Source of the DNA: Methanothrix sp.
Lineage (GTDB): Archaea > Halobacteriota > Methanosarcinia > Methanotrichales > Methanotrichaceae
Direction of reading: 5' to 3'
DNA length: 50,035 nucleotides
Assembly: GCA_011620785.1 (NCBI GenBank)
Contig: WOYM01000103.1
Span: forward strand, 1 to 50,035
Shown here: one piece after another, positions 25,576-33,139 of the stretch
Numbering within the stretch: position 1 is the first letter of the stretch
Layout of the letters: each line of letters opens with the position of its first letter
Position numbers and translations under genes: made by a program
The notes under the pieces: generated by a model
The model's database searches: none
Told to the model about the DNA's origin: nothing
Seen by the model: the letters and a program-made list of their open reading frames with translations, nothing else

Positions 25576-25926
25576 CTAAGCACCTCCGAGCGCTTTCTTG
25601 ACGATCTCAAAGGTCGCCGGATTGGTAAACGCCATAGAAAGCAGCAGCACGAAGGACAGCACCAGGCCGATGATGAATCCTACCCAGATGTTGGTGTATA
25701 GGCCCGCTATGTACGATGCCTTTCCTCTTCTGGCGTAAGACGACAGGAGCTCATTGTCCGGCACGAGCTGGTTCACCAGGTCGTCAGCAATCTTATCCAT
25801 TTTTTCTATTCTCTCATAAACTGGGTCGAAGGTGAACAATACCACGTCCGCCCTCTGCTCCGAGACCACTCCTTTCATGGGGTCAAAGATCAGGCCCAGT
25901 TCCGGTGAAACTCGAACAAATCCCAT
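25576..25926 (-). CDS. mtrB: Methyltransferase subunit MtrB
   Basis: The 116-aa subunit has a soluble N-terminus (FVRVSPELGLIFDPMKGVV) and a C-terminal transmembrane helix (WVGFIIGLVLSFVLLLSMAF). It is a small Mtr membrane subunit with no independent catalytic motif. GAGGTG precedes the ATG, and only 2 bp separate its stop from mtrA. Confidence 0.94.
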   Translation of the reverse strand: MGFVRVSPELGLIFDPMKGVVSEQRADVVLFTFDPVYERIEKMDKIADDLVNQLVPDNELLSSYARRGKASYIAGLYTNIWVGFIIGLVLSFVLLLSMAFTNPATFEIVKKALGGA

Positions 25927-25936
25927 CTAGAACACC

Positions 25937-26764
25937 TCACTGCACCGTTGGCGGCAATAGTCCTGTTCCGACGACTGCGGATGCATCCCTCTTCACCAGC
26001 TTGTAGTACATCTTGAAGAAGTAGTACCATATGGCAAAGCCGATTATTAGTTGCAGAAGTCCCGCACCCAGGCCCTGCGTGAGCAAGGCGGCAATTCCCG
26101 TGGTGATCATGGCGATTCCGCTGCACATCACCGCATTGACCAGAGTCCTGTCCTGCTTCTCATCCGGGCCGAGATTGGCATTGAAGGGATGCAGGATAGC
26201 CAGGCCTCCGGCAATGAAGATGATGGCGATGTAGCCGGTCATGAGAACATCATTCACGATATCGGCATATCCCAGAGTGCCGGATATGGCAAAGCTCCAG
26301 CCTAGAATGGCCATTGCACCTGCCATGGAAAGATCGGCATTGCCTTCTTCCATGATCGGGATGTTGAACTTGATGACCTTATTGGCGATGACGCCGATAA
26401 TGTAGCCGAAGACGCCGGCATAGACCAGAGTGATGATCGGGCCAAGCATTCCGAATCCCAGTGTTTCCGCCACAGAGAGGCCGAACATGACGGCCACTAT
26501 GCCCATGCCCAAAGCGAGCATGCCGATCGAGGGAACTCCGGTACCAATACCGTAAGCACAGACTCTCCGCACTGCATTAGCGCCCATGACCACGGCGAAT
26601 ATGGCAGCCACAGCTCCGATAAAGGAGAACACCTCGGTATTAAGGGCTGAATTGAGTATTGCGCCCAGATATATTCCCACCACAGAGCCCACCAGGCCGT
26701 ACATTCTCAGCTTTTTGGGCTCATATGCAGACGGCGCTCCGCCTGCAGCTCCTCCTAAGGACAT
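25937..26764 (-). CDS. mtrC: Integral membrane methyltransferase subunit MtrC
   Basis: The 275-aa multi-helix subunit is part of the Na+-translocating core with MtrD and MtrE. It has many Gly/Ala-rich helices (YLGAILNSALNTEVFSF, GVFGYIIGVIANKVI) and the loop HPFNANLGPDEKQDRT. The ATG at 26764 has GGAGGTG 6 nt upstream and gives a one-base gap to mtrD. A GTG at 26773 is a less likely start inside mtrD. Confidence 0.95.
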   Translation of the reverse strand: MSLGGAAGGAPSAYEPKKLRMYGLVGSVVGIYLGAILNSALNTEVFSFIGAVAAIFAVVMGANAVRRVCAYGIGTGVPSIGMLALGMGIVAVMFGLSVAETLGFGMLGPIITLVYAGVFGYIIGVIANKVIKFNIPIMEEGNADLSMAGAMAILGWSFAISGTLGYADIVNDVLMTGYIAIIFIAGGLAILHPFNANLGPDEKQDRTLVNAVMCSGIAMITTGIAALLTQGLGAGLLQLIIGFAIWYYFFKMYYKLVKRDASAVVGTGLLPPTVQ

Positions 26765-26765
26765 T

Positions 26766-27455
26766 TCAGGCACCTCCGGTGATCAACACTGATGCTAAAG
26801 CGAGCAGAATGCTGGCGATGGCGCAGGCTCTGAAGGCGAAGGGCCACTTCTTGAACTTGGGGTCATGGAAGCCCTCGATGGTTCCCTGGATGTTCCAGGA
26901 GGCAATCACAGCGTTCACCAGGAATATACCGATGGCGAACATTGCGCTCAAAGCGGCATTGCCGTTGATCAGATAGAGCGGATAATAGATCATGGCTCCG
27001 CCAAGGCCCCCCATCATGCCGCCGATAAGGCCGCTGACAAAGCAGATGGTGGGAATGCCCTGGCCGACTGTTCCCGGAGAGACATAAGGTGGCTGGGAAA
27101 ATCCGGTTATGGGATCGTAGTTGACCTTGGCCGAGGCAAAAGGCACCCCTACGGCATAAGCATAGATCCAGGAGCCTGTGAGCATGGCAGAGCCGATCAT
27201 AATACCTGCGCCGACAGCTCCTGAGGCCAGTATGACCCAGAGGTTATCTGTGACAGACATCATGAGGCCGGCAGCCAAGAGACCAGTCAAGCCTGACCCG
27301 GCAGCGAGCTGCACTGTGCCTGTGCCGATGCCGGTAGCCTGGGCCATGGCCGCAGGCGCACCGCCCACAGGGACGAAGTGAACGCCAATCCCGACCAACA
27401 GCCCGCCCACGAGGATCTCCAGAATATAAACAATAGTATAAGCATCGAAGTTCAT
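26766..27455 (-). CDS. mtrD: Integral membrane methyltransferase subunit MtrD
   Basis: The 229-aa multi-pass subunit of the Na+-pumping core begins MNFDAYTIVYILEILVGGLLVGIGVHFVPVGG with characteristic Gly-rich helices. It also has DPITGFSQPPYVSPGTVGQGIPTI, a family loop. Its ATG overlaps the mtrE stop by four bases (ATGA). Confidence 0.96.
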   Translation of the reverse strand: MNFDAYTIVYILEILVGGLLVGIGVHFVPVGGAPAAMAQATGIGTGTVQLAAGSGLTGLLAAGLMMSVTDNLWVILASGAVGAGIMIGSAMLTGSWIYAYAVGVPFASAKVNYDPITGFSQPPYVSPGTVGQGIPTICFVSGLIGGMMGGLGGAMIYYPLYLINGNAALSAMFAIGIFLVNAVIASWNIQGTIEGFHDPKFKKWPFAFRACAIASILLALASVLITGGA

Positions 27456-28357
27456 GCTGCGATATCCCCCTTGTACTCCGGATAAGCTCCGTACTTTCTC
27501 CTTGCCGACCTCTCTATATAGTGGTTATAAGCGACTTCAACAAGAATGAAGAAGACACCCATGAGAATGGCATAGGAAGCCTGGGTTACGGGATCGAATA
27601 CTGTCGTCCGCCAGTTATCCAGAAAGACCGTCAAGCCGAATCCCATTCCAGTGGCAGGCCCGCCGAACTTGGTGCAGAACCAGGCGTTGTCTATGGAGTT
27701 TCTGAGACCTGCTTCCGCCTTCCTCACAATCTGGCCGGAGAGCATGGTGTTCAGACCGCATCCGAACTGCCTGTTCTGGAACTCTCTCTCGCCGCCATAA
27801 TGAATATCGCCCACCGATGAGCCGATAGCACCGACAGCCAGCCCCCAGATCAATGCGATGATGGGCATTGGGAAGGGATGCGGCGTTGGCAGCATATATA
27901 CCATGATATACGATATAGTTGCAATACAGAATGATGTTATCCAGGCATGCGCCATAATCGATGGCGTGGTGTACCTGACGATATCCAGATAGACCCACTG
28001 GTTGAACCTGGCCTGGCTGGAGTTCCTGCCAAAGTAGGCGCTCATTGAAAAGACACCGTTGAATAAAGCGGCAACGGATGCGCCAGCTACCAGGGCAAGC
28101 AGTGCGGGCATCTGGAAGGCCGTAATAAGCGTATAGGCTACCATAGCTGCCGTGGCACACCACAGGGCATTGGCCGGGGGTTCGCCCGAGATGGCCTTAT
28201 TATAAATCCTGTGGGGGTTGCCGACCTGGGCAGCCAGCTGAACTTGCGAGTTGGGATTGCTCTGAGATCCTACATCGGATTCTATATCTTCAGAGGCACC
28301 AGCGACCGTCGCAAGGGCTCCCATTGCGGCTATAAGCCCCATGCTAAATGCGTCCAT
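27452..28357 (-). CDS. mtrE: Integral membrane methyltransferase subunit MtrE
   Basis: The 301-aa subunit is the largest membrane subunit and first gene of the operon. It has the loop SEDIESDVGSQSNPNSQVQLA, the segment NKAISGEPPANALWC, and SSVGDIHYGGEREFQ, all typical of MtrE, among several hydrophobic helices. MtrE is proposed to couple demethylation of the corrinoid to Na+ export. A very strong GGAGGAGG precedes its ATG. Confidence 0.97.
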   Translation of the reverse strand: MDAFSMGLIAAMGALATVAGASEDIESDVGSQSNPNSQVQLAAQVGNPHRIYNKAISGEPPANALWCATAAMVAYTLITAFQMPALLALVAGASVAALFNGVFSMSAYFGRNSSQARFNQWVYLDIVRYTTPSIMAHAWITSFCIATISYIMVYMLPTPHPFPMPIIALIWGLAVGAIGSSVGDIHYGGEREFQNRQFGCGLNTMLSGQIVRKAEAGLRNSIDNAWFCTKFGGPATGMGFGLTVFLDNWRTTVFDPVTQASYAILMGVFFILVEVAYNHYIERSARRKYGAYPEYKGDIAA

Positions 28358-28381
28358 TTATTCCTCCTCCTTTTCATTTTA

Positions 28382-28412
28382 CCAATTTCATAGTTTTCCA
28401 CTATAAAATTGG
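28382..28412. promoter_or_regulatory. Inverted repeat in the mtr leader
   Basis: Arms CCAATTTCATAG (28382-28393) and CTATAAAATTGG (28401-28412) match at 11 of 12 positions, with a 7-bp spacer TTTTCCA. The repeat lies between the TATA box and the GGAGGAGG of mtrE, so it would be in the 5' leader. It could be a dimeric repressor operator or a leader hairpin; its role is unknown. Confidence 0.5.
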
Positions 28413-28441
28413 CTATGACGCTCTTGGTATCAATTACCCAA

Positions 28442-28451
28442 ACTTATAAAC
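28442..28451 (-). promoter_or_regulatory. Main promoter of the mtr operon
   Basis: Minus-strand CGAAAGGTTTATAAGTTTGG gives a textbook BRE plus TATA. Initiation about 25 nt downstream would create a leader of roughly 60 nt ending in GGAGGAGGAATAA before the mtrE ATG. A second A/T box, AATTTTATAG, lies inside that leader. Confidence 0.6.
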
Positions 28452-28506
28452 CTTTCGCGATCTCCGGCAGGCAAAAATTTCTCAGGCGGCAATTATCAAG
28501 GAACTT

Positions 28507-29043
28507 CTACCAGGGCTCTCTCTTTGCGCCGATCTTGTAGCCAATGATATTGGTTATGCGATGCAGAATAGGGGTTATGATCAGCACTATTACCATTATC
28601 AAAGGTGTGAAGTTATGCCAAAACCAGAGAGGCGCAATTAACATAGTGAGAAGCCATGCCCCTATCACAAAATCGATCTGATCTATCAGAACCAGGGGAG
28701 CACCGCGTTTCATCCTCAGGCGGCGCTTGAAGAAGGCGGCCACAATATCCCCCAGCATTGCTCCCAGGGAGAGGCCGAGGAGAATGGGGAGCTGCTCGAA
28801 GCCTGTGCCAAAGACCGGCAGGCCGAAGAACGGCGCGATCTGGTTTTGCACCAGACCCATAAGGACGCCGCAAACCGTCCCGGCGATCGTCCCCCTAAAG
28901 GTCTTGCCATCGCCCAGGGTCCTCTCCCCATCCTGGAAGACCCGGCCCATGTCCAGGGGCGTTCCGCCCCCAAAAATGGTTGCGAAGTTGTTTGGCACAT
29001 AGGCAGGCAGCATCAGCCAGAAGGCGACGATAAGGGCAATCAT
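28507..29043 (-). CDS. carS: CDP-archaeol synthase (CarS)
   Basis: The 178-aa membrane enzyme transfers CMP from CTP to unsaturated archaetidic acid, making CDP-archaeol for phospholipid headgroup attachment. It shows the family motif VFQDGERTLGDGKTFRG at residues 35-51 and MLGDIVAAFFKRRL, among several transmembrane helices. GGAAGAAGA precedes its ATG. It lies upstream of the mtr operon on the same strand but is separated by the mtr promoter. It fits egsA at 16 kb in the same lipid pathway. Confidence 0.93.
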   Translation of the reverse strand: MIALIVAFWLMLPAYVPNNFATIFGGGTPLDMGRVFQDGERTLGDGKTFRGTIAGTVCGVLMGLVQNQIAPFFGLPVFGTGFEQLPILLGLSLGAMLGDIVAAFFKRRLRMKRGAPLVLIDQIDFVIGAWLLTMLIAPLWFWHNFTPLIMVIVLIITPILHRITNIIGYKIGAKREPW

Positions 29044-29145
29044 TCTTCTTCCTATTTTCCAGTTTATTCTTCTTTCCTATTTTTTCCCTTCGCGGTCACC
29101 CCCATATATCAAATTATCTGATGCTCGACCATCGGATCGGTGGGC

Positions 29146-29382
29146 ATGTTCATTCAACCAGCAAATATAAGCCGGTGGGATATGATGGAGCAAGGAGGCA
29201 TCTATCTGAGCAGGAAATTCAGCGATCTGACGGCAAAAGAACTGGCCAGGCTTCCCAGCCTGTGCTTCGATCACAGCCGGATTGGTGAGGAGATCATCCA
29301 TCTGCACCTCTTCAACGATGAGAAGATGCACTGGTATATAGCGGAGTGGGGGCCAATAAACAAGAGGTTCTTTGGCTTTTGA
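29146..29382 (+). CDS. Small protein, DUF2958-like
   Basis: The 78-aa product resembles the C-terminal part of DUF2958-type proteins: FSDLTAKELARLPSLC, then HLHLFNDEKMHWYIAEW and FFGF at the end. The match is by eye only. Several starts are possible (GTG 29140, ATG 29146, ATG 29182). A CATATATC box at 29103-29110 would give a short leader for 29146. The gene lies 40 bp before tRNA-Gly. Confidence 0.55.
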   Translation: MFIQPANISRWDMMEQGGIYLSRKFSDLTAKELARLPSLCFDHSRIGEEIIHLHLFNDEKMHWYIAEWGPINKRFFGF

Positions 29383-29422
29383 TCGAAACAGTTAAGTTCA
29401 AGTTGTGAGACTAGATGGGCGG

Positions 29423-29520
29423 GCGTCGATGGTCTAGTGGTTATGACTTGGGCCTTCCAGGCAGATCAATAGAATCTGCGAAGCAAGCCTACAACCCGGG
29501 TTCGAATCCCGGTCGACGCA
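29423..29520 (+). tRNA. tRNA-Gly (TCC) with a 26-nt intron
   Basis: The acceptor GCGTCGA pairs with TCGACGC, discriminator A. The anticodon stem is TGGGC/GCCTA and the loop CTTCCA...A gives anticodon TCC (29456-29458). The intron 29460-29485 sits between positions 37 and 38 and can form its own GCAGAT/ATCTGC hairpin. The T arm is CCCGGGTTCGAATCCCGG. No CCA is encoded. Confidence 0.92.
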
Positions 29521-29625
29521 CTCTTAGGCCTCATTCTTCTGAATTTGCCTATTCTGGTGGCCAATACGTTAAATGCCGAATATTTTTCGCTACATTTATA
29601 TCCTAGTTTCACCAGTTAATATTTC

Positions 29626-30345
29626 ATGAATTCTGGTGGGGAGATCTCCAATGCAAGAGGATTGCTGGCAGAGAAGATTGCAGGCGAGATCACCTTATCC
29701 CAAAATCCTGGCGAGACATTGAGAAAGTGGCGGCGAAACTTCGGCATAACCCAGACCGACCTCTCCAATCATCTGAAAATATCTCCTTCGGTAATATCCG
29801 ACTATGAGAGCGGCAGGAGAAAGTCTCCAGGCATAATGATAGTCAGCAAGATAATCGATGCCCTGCTCAGGCTGGATGAGAGCCGGGGCTGCAATGTCCT
29901 GCGTGCCTATGAGGATATGTGGGGGGATATCCTGGGACTGGACTCCATCTGCAGCGTCTGCGAGTATCAAGAGCCCCTTCCTCTGAACGATATCGCCCGC
30001 AAGCTGGATGCTGAGGTCGTCTACGGCCGGACGGATATCACCATCTGGGGTTATACGCTGATAGACAGCCTGAAGGCCATTGTGGAGATGCTCCCCGACC
30101 AGTTCCAGAAGATCTATGGCCGGAGCACCGCCAGGGCTCTGATATTCACCGGCGTTCACACCGGCCGATCGAGCATGGTTGCGGTGAGGGTGAGCAATCT
30201 AAAACCAGGGGCAGTGGTCCTGCAAGGAATGGAGCCAGTAGATGTGGACCCAATCGCGGTCAGGATCGCAGAGGTCGAAAATATCCCTCTTTTGACGACA
30301 CATTTTTCCGTGGATGAGATCACCAGTGCTCTGAGTAAAGGGTGA
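29626..30345 (+). CDS. XRE-type HTH regulator upstream of the mevalonate genes
   Basis: The 239-aa protein has a Cro/C1-type helix-turn-helix at residues about 30-75 (LRKWRRNFGITQTDLSNHL and SPSVISDYESGRR). A C-terminal sensor-like domain has ICSVCEYQEPLPLNDIA and GVHTGRSSMVAVRVSN. A TATA-like ATTTATATCC about 28 nt before the ATG suggests a leaderless mRNA. It ends 7 bp before the HMG-CoA synthase gene, so it is likely cotranscribed and may control it; that role is inferred from position. Confidence 0.85.
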   Translation: MNSGGEISNARGLLAEKIAGEITLSQNPGETLRKWRRNFGITQTDLSNHLKISPSVISDYESGRRKSPGIMIVSKIIDALLRLDESRGCNVLRAYEDMWGDILGLDSICSVCEYQEPLPLNDIARKLDAEVVYGRTDITIWGYTLIDSLKAIVEMLPDQFQKIYGRSTARALIFTGVHTGRSSMVAVRVSNLKPGAVVLQGMEPVDVDPIAVRIAEVENIPLLTTHFSVDEITSALSKG

Positions 30346-30351
30346 AATCCA

Positions 30352-31389
30352 TTGGTCTCGGGTATTGTCAGCTATGGGGTCTATATTCCCCGATTCAGGA
30401 TACGAGCAGATGAGATAGCCAGGGTGTGGGGAGGTGGCGATGACATCTCTTCAAGCCTGAGGGTCTTCGAGAAATCCGTGCCTGATCTTGATGAGGACAC
30501 AGTGACCATAGCGGTGGAGGCGGCAAGGAACGCTCTGGATCGCGCCAACGTTGATCCCAAGCGAATAGGGGCCATCTATACGGGCTCGGAGAGCCATCCA
30601 TATGCGGTCAAGCCTACGGGGACCATCGTCGGCCAGGCGGTATGCACCTCATCCTCCTTCACCACTGCGGATTTTGAGTTCGCCTGCAAGGCGGGGACCG
30701 CGGCGATTCAGGCCTGCCTGGGCCTGGTAGGCTCCGATATGATCGATCTGGGTTTGGCCATCGGCGCAGACGTCAGCCAGGGAGCGCCAGGTGATATACT
30801 GGAGTACACCGCAGCGGCCGGAGGGGCGGCTTATTTGATCGGAAAGAGGGACCTGGCGGCCCAGATCGAGGGCTTTTATTCCTTCACCACCGATACCCCG
30901 GACTTCTGGAGAAGAGAGGGAATGCCCTACCCAGAGCATAGCGGCAGGTTCACAGGGGAGCCCGCCTATTTCAAGCATGTCACCAGCGCAGCCACTGGGT
31001 TGATGGAGAGGATGAAAACCAGGCCGGAGGACTACGACTATGCAGTCTTCCACCAGCCCAATGGCAAGTTCCCGGTGCGAGTGGCCAAGATGCTGGGCTT
31101 CTCCAAGAGTCAGATTGAGCCCGGTCTGGTCGTGCCCATGATAGGGAACACTTACTCTGCATCCTGCCTCATCGGCCTGGCCGCCACCCTGGACATCGCC
31201 CGGCCGGGAGAGAGGATCTTCGTCACCAGCTTTGGCTCCGGTGCGGGCAGCGATGCCTTCAGCATCAAGGTATTGGACAGAATTGAGGACATCCGCTGCA
31301 ATGCTCCGAGCGTTCGCGACTATATCGGCGATGCTGAGTATCTTGATTATGCAATGTACGCCAAGCACAAGGGTAAGCTGAGAATATGA
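30352..31389 (+). CDS. mvaS: Hydroxymethylglutaryl-CoA synthase (archaeal)
   Basis: The 345-aa enzyme condenses acetoacetyl-CoA and acetyl-CoA to HMG-CoA, committing carbon to isoprenoid lipids. The acylated nucleophile is Cys112 (EFACKAGTAA). Glu80 (YTGSESHPYAVKPTGT) and His234 (FHQPNGKFP) complete the active site. SFGSGAGSDAF lies near the C-terminus. The start is TTG at 30352 with GGTGA upstream. It overlaps the thiolase gene by four bases. Archaeal HMGS forms a complex with the next two products. Confidence 0.96.
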   Translation: MVSGIVSYGVYIPRFRIRADEIARVWGGGDDISSSLRVFEKSVPDLDEDTVTIAVEAARNALDRANVDPKRIGAIYTGSESHPYAVKPTGTIVGQAVCTSSSFTTADFEFACKAGTAAIQACLGLVGSDMIDLGLAIGADVSQGAPGDILEYTAAAGGAAYLIGKRDLAAQIEGFYSFTTDTPDFWRREGMPYPEHSGRFTGEPAYFKHVTSAATGLMERMKTRPEDYDYAVFHQPNGKFPVRVAKMLGFSKSQIEPGLVVPMIGNTYSASCLIGLAATLDIARPGERIFVTSFGSGAGSDAFSIKVLDRIEDIRCNAPSVRDYIGDAEYLDYAMYAKHKGKLRI

Positions 31390-32549
31390 GGTCTGTATCT
31401 ATTATTGGTGTAGGTTGCACCAAGTTCGGGGAGAGATGGGACTCTTCCCTGCGCGACATGATCGCCGAGGCAGGGGTCCTGGCGATTGAGGACGCAGAGA
31501 TCACCGGTGAGCAGATAGACGCCCTCTATGTGGGCAACATGAGCGGCGGGCGGTTCATAGAGCAGGAGCATATCGGAGCCCTGATCGCCGACTGCGCCGG
31601 TCTCTCCCGGCTGCATGTCCCCTCCACCCGGGTAGAGGCCGCCTGCGCCTCCGGAGGGCTGGCCCTCCGCCAGGCGGTCATGGCTGTGGCCAGCGGCTAC
31701 TGCGATATCGTCATCGCCGCCGGGGTCGAGAAGATGACCGACGTCTCCTCAGGCACCGCCGCCGACGCCCTGGCAGCAGCAGCAGACAGGGAGTGGGAAT
31801 GCTTCTTTGGCGCCACATTTCCAGCGCTCTATGCCATGATGGCCAAGATGCATATGCGCCGCTACGGCACAACTCACGACCAGATGGCCCAGGTGGCAGT
31901 GAAAAATCACCATCATGCCTGCATGAATCCCATCGCCCAGTATCAGATGGAGATCGGCATTGATGATGTGAACAGATCCTCTATGGTGGCCGATCCCCTG
32001 CATGTGCTGGACTGTTCTCCCATATCCGATGGTGCATCGGTTGTGGTTCTGGCTCCCACCGAGACAGCTCGCAGGTTCTCCGACACTCCTATCAAGATCG
32101 TGGGCTGTGCTCAGGCCAGCGATACCCTGGCCCTGCACGACCGCCGCGACCTGACCACCCTGGATGCTACCGTCCACGCCGGGCGTTCTGCCTTCCGCCA
32201 GGCAGGGATCGAGCCCCGTCAGGTGGATGTGGCCGAAGTCCACGACTGCTTCACCATCGCTGAGATCCTGGCGATTGAAGATCTGGGATTTGTGGAGAAG
32301 GGGCAGGGTGGCAGGGCAACTGAGGAAGGGCTGACCGCACTGGATGGAGAGGTTGCAGTCAACACCTCTGGCGGACTGAAGGCCTGCGGCCATCCGGTAG
32401 GGGCCACCGGGATCAAGCAGGCCTATGAGATCGCTTTGCAGCTGAGAGGAGAAGCAGGACGCCGCCAGGTCGACGAGGTGGAGATCGGCCTTGCTCATAA
32501 TGTGGGTGGGTCAGGGGGAACTGCCTTGGTCCATATATTCACGAGGTAA
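31386..32549 (+). CDS. Acetyl-CoA C-acetyltransferase (acetoacetyl-CoA thiolase)
   Basis: The 387-aa SCP2-type thiolase makes acetoacetyl-CoA from two acetyl-CoA. The nucleophilic cysteine is Cys87 (VEAACASGG). The His of EVHDCFTIAE and the Cys/His of GGLKACGHPVGATG complete the site. In archaea this enzyme, HMGS and a DUF35 protein form one complex that channels acetoacetyl-CoA to HMGS, as shown structurally for a methanogen. The ATGA overlap with HMGS fits that. Confidence 0.95.
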   Translation: MRSVSIIGVGCTKFGERWDSSLRDMIAEAGVLAIEDAEITGEQIDALYVGNMSGGRFIEQEHIGALIADCAGLSRLHVPSTRVEAACASGGLALRQAVMAVASGYCDIVIAAGVEKMTDVSSGTAADALAAAADREWECFFGATFPALYAMMAKMHMRRYGTTHDQMAQVAVKNHHHACMNPIAQYQMEIGIDDVNRSSMVADPLHVLDCSPISDGASVVVLAPTETARRFSDTPIKIVGCAQASDTLALHDRRDLTTLDATVHAGRSAFRQAGIEPRQVDVAEVHDCFTIAEILAIEDLGFVEKGQGGRATEEGLTALDGEVAVNTSGGLKACGHPVGATGIKQAYEIALQLRGEAGRRQVDEVEIGLAHNVGGSGGTALVHIFTR

Positions 32550-32551
32550 AG

Positions 32552-32995
32552 ATGACGACCCAAGCTCCCAGATTCTGGCGAAGCATACCTCAGAGATACA
32601 ATCTCTTGGGAACGCACTGCAATAGATGCAACGAATACTTCTTTCCTCCCCGAAACCTCTGCCCCAACTGCCGCAGAGGTGCTCACTTGGAGAGCCATAC
32701 CTTCAAGGGAACGGGGACCATCATCACCTACACCACCATCCACAATGCCACCGATGACTTCGAGAGGCTCACCCCCTATAATCTGGCTATAATCCAGCTG
32801 GATGAGGGGCCCAAGATCACCGGCCAGATCGTATCCAGCCAAGAAGAGGTGAAGATCGGGATGAGGGTCCGGGCGGTATTCAGAATCCTGGGAAAGGAGG
32901 GTGACAGGGGCATAATCTATTATGGCACGAAGTTCGCCCCATTGATTGAGGCGGGCTGCCAGGAGAGGGAAGAGAAGAGTAGCGACTCCGCCTGA
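32552..32995 (+). CDS. DUF35 OB-fold protein of the thiolase/HMGS complex
   Basis: The 147-aa protein has an N-terminal helix and zinc ribbon with Cys23, Cys26, Cys37 and Cys40 (CNRC...CPNC). A DUF35 OB fold follows with GTGTIITYTTIHN and YNLAIIQLDEGPKITGQI. It bridges thiolase and HMG-CoA synthase in the archaeal complex. It begins 2 bp after the thiolase stop. The C-terminal tail is charged and variable. Confidence 0.94.
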   Translation: MTTQAPRFWRSIPQRYNLLGTHCNRCNEYFFPPRNLCPNCRRGAHLESHTFKGTGTIITYTTIHNATDDFERLTPYNLAIIQLDEGPKITGQIVSSQEEVKIGMRVRAVFRILGKEGDRGIIYYGTKFAPLIEAGCQEREEKSSDSA

Positions 32996-33139
32996 GAATG
33001 GTCCGATAGTATCTTCGGGCTTCCCCACCAGGAAGAAATCGTATTGGCCGAAGAAGCGACAGATGTCCTTTGCTCCCAGCTCTTTTTGCAGATAATCAGA
33101 GAGAAGTGCATAAATACTTTATAAATGTTATTAGGAACT

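Noticed and set aside
24581..25579. Plus-strand ORF of 332 aa
   Set aside because: It runs antisense across mtrG, mtrF and mtrA, all clear family members in the standard order.
30649..31368. Minus-strand ORF of 239 aa
   Set aside because: It is antisense to HMG-CoA synthase with its catalytic residues in place.
31749..32498. Minus-strand ORF of 249 aa
   Set aside because: It is antisense to the thiolase; no motif of its own.
32495..33028. Minus-strand ORF of 177 aa
   Set aside because: Most of it is antisense to the DUF35 gene; only its upstream part looks protein-like and is reported as a possible relic.
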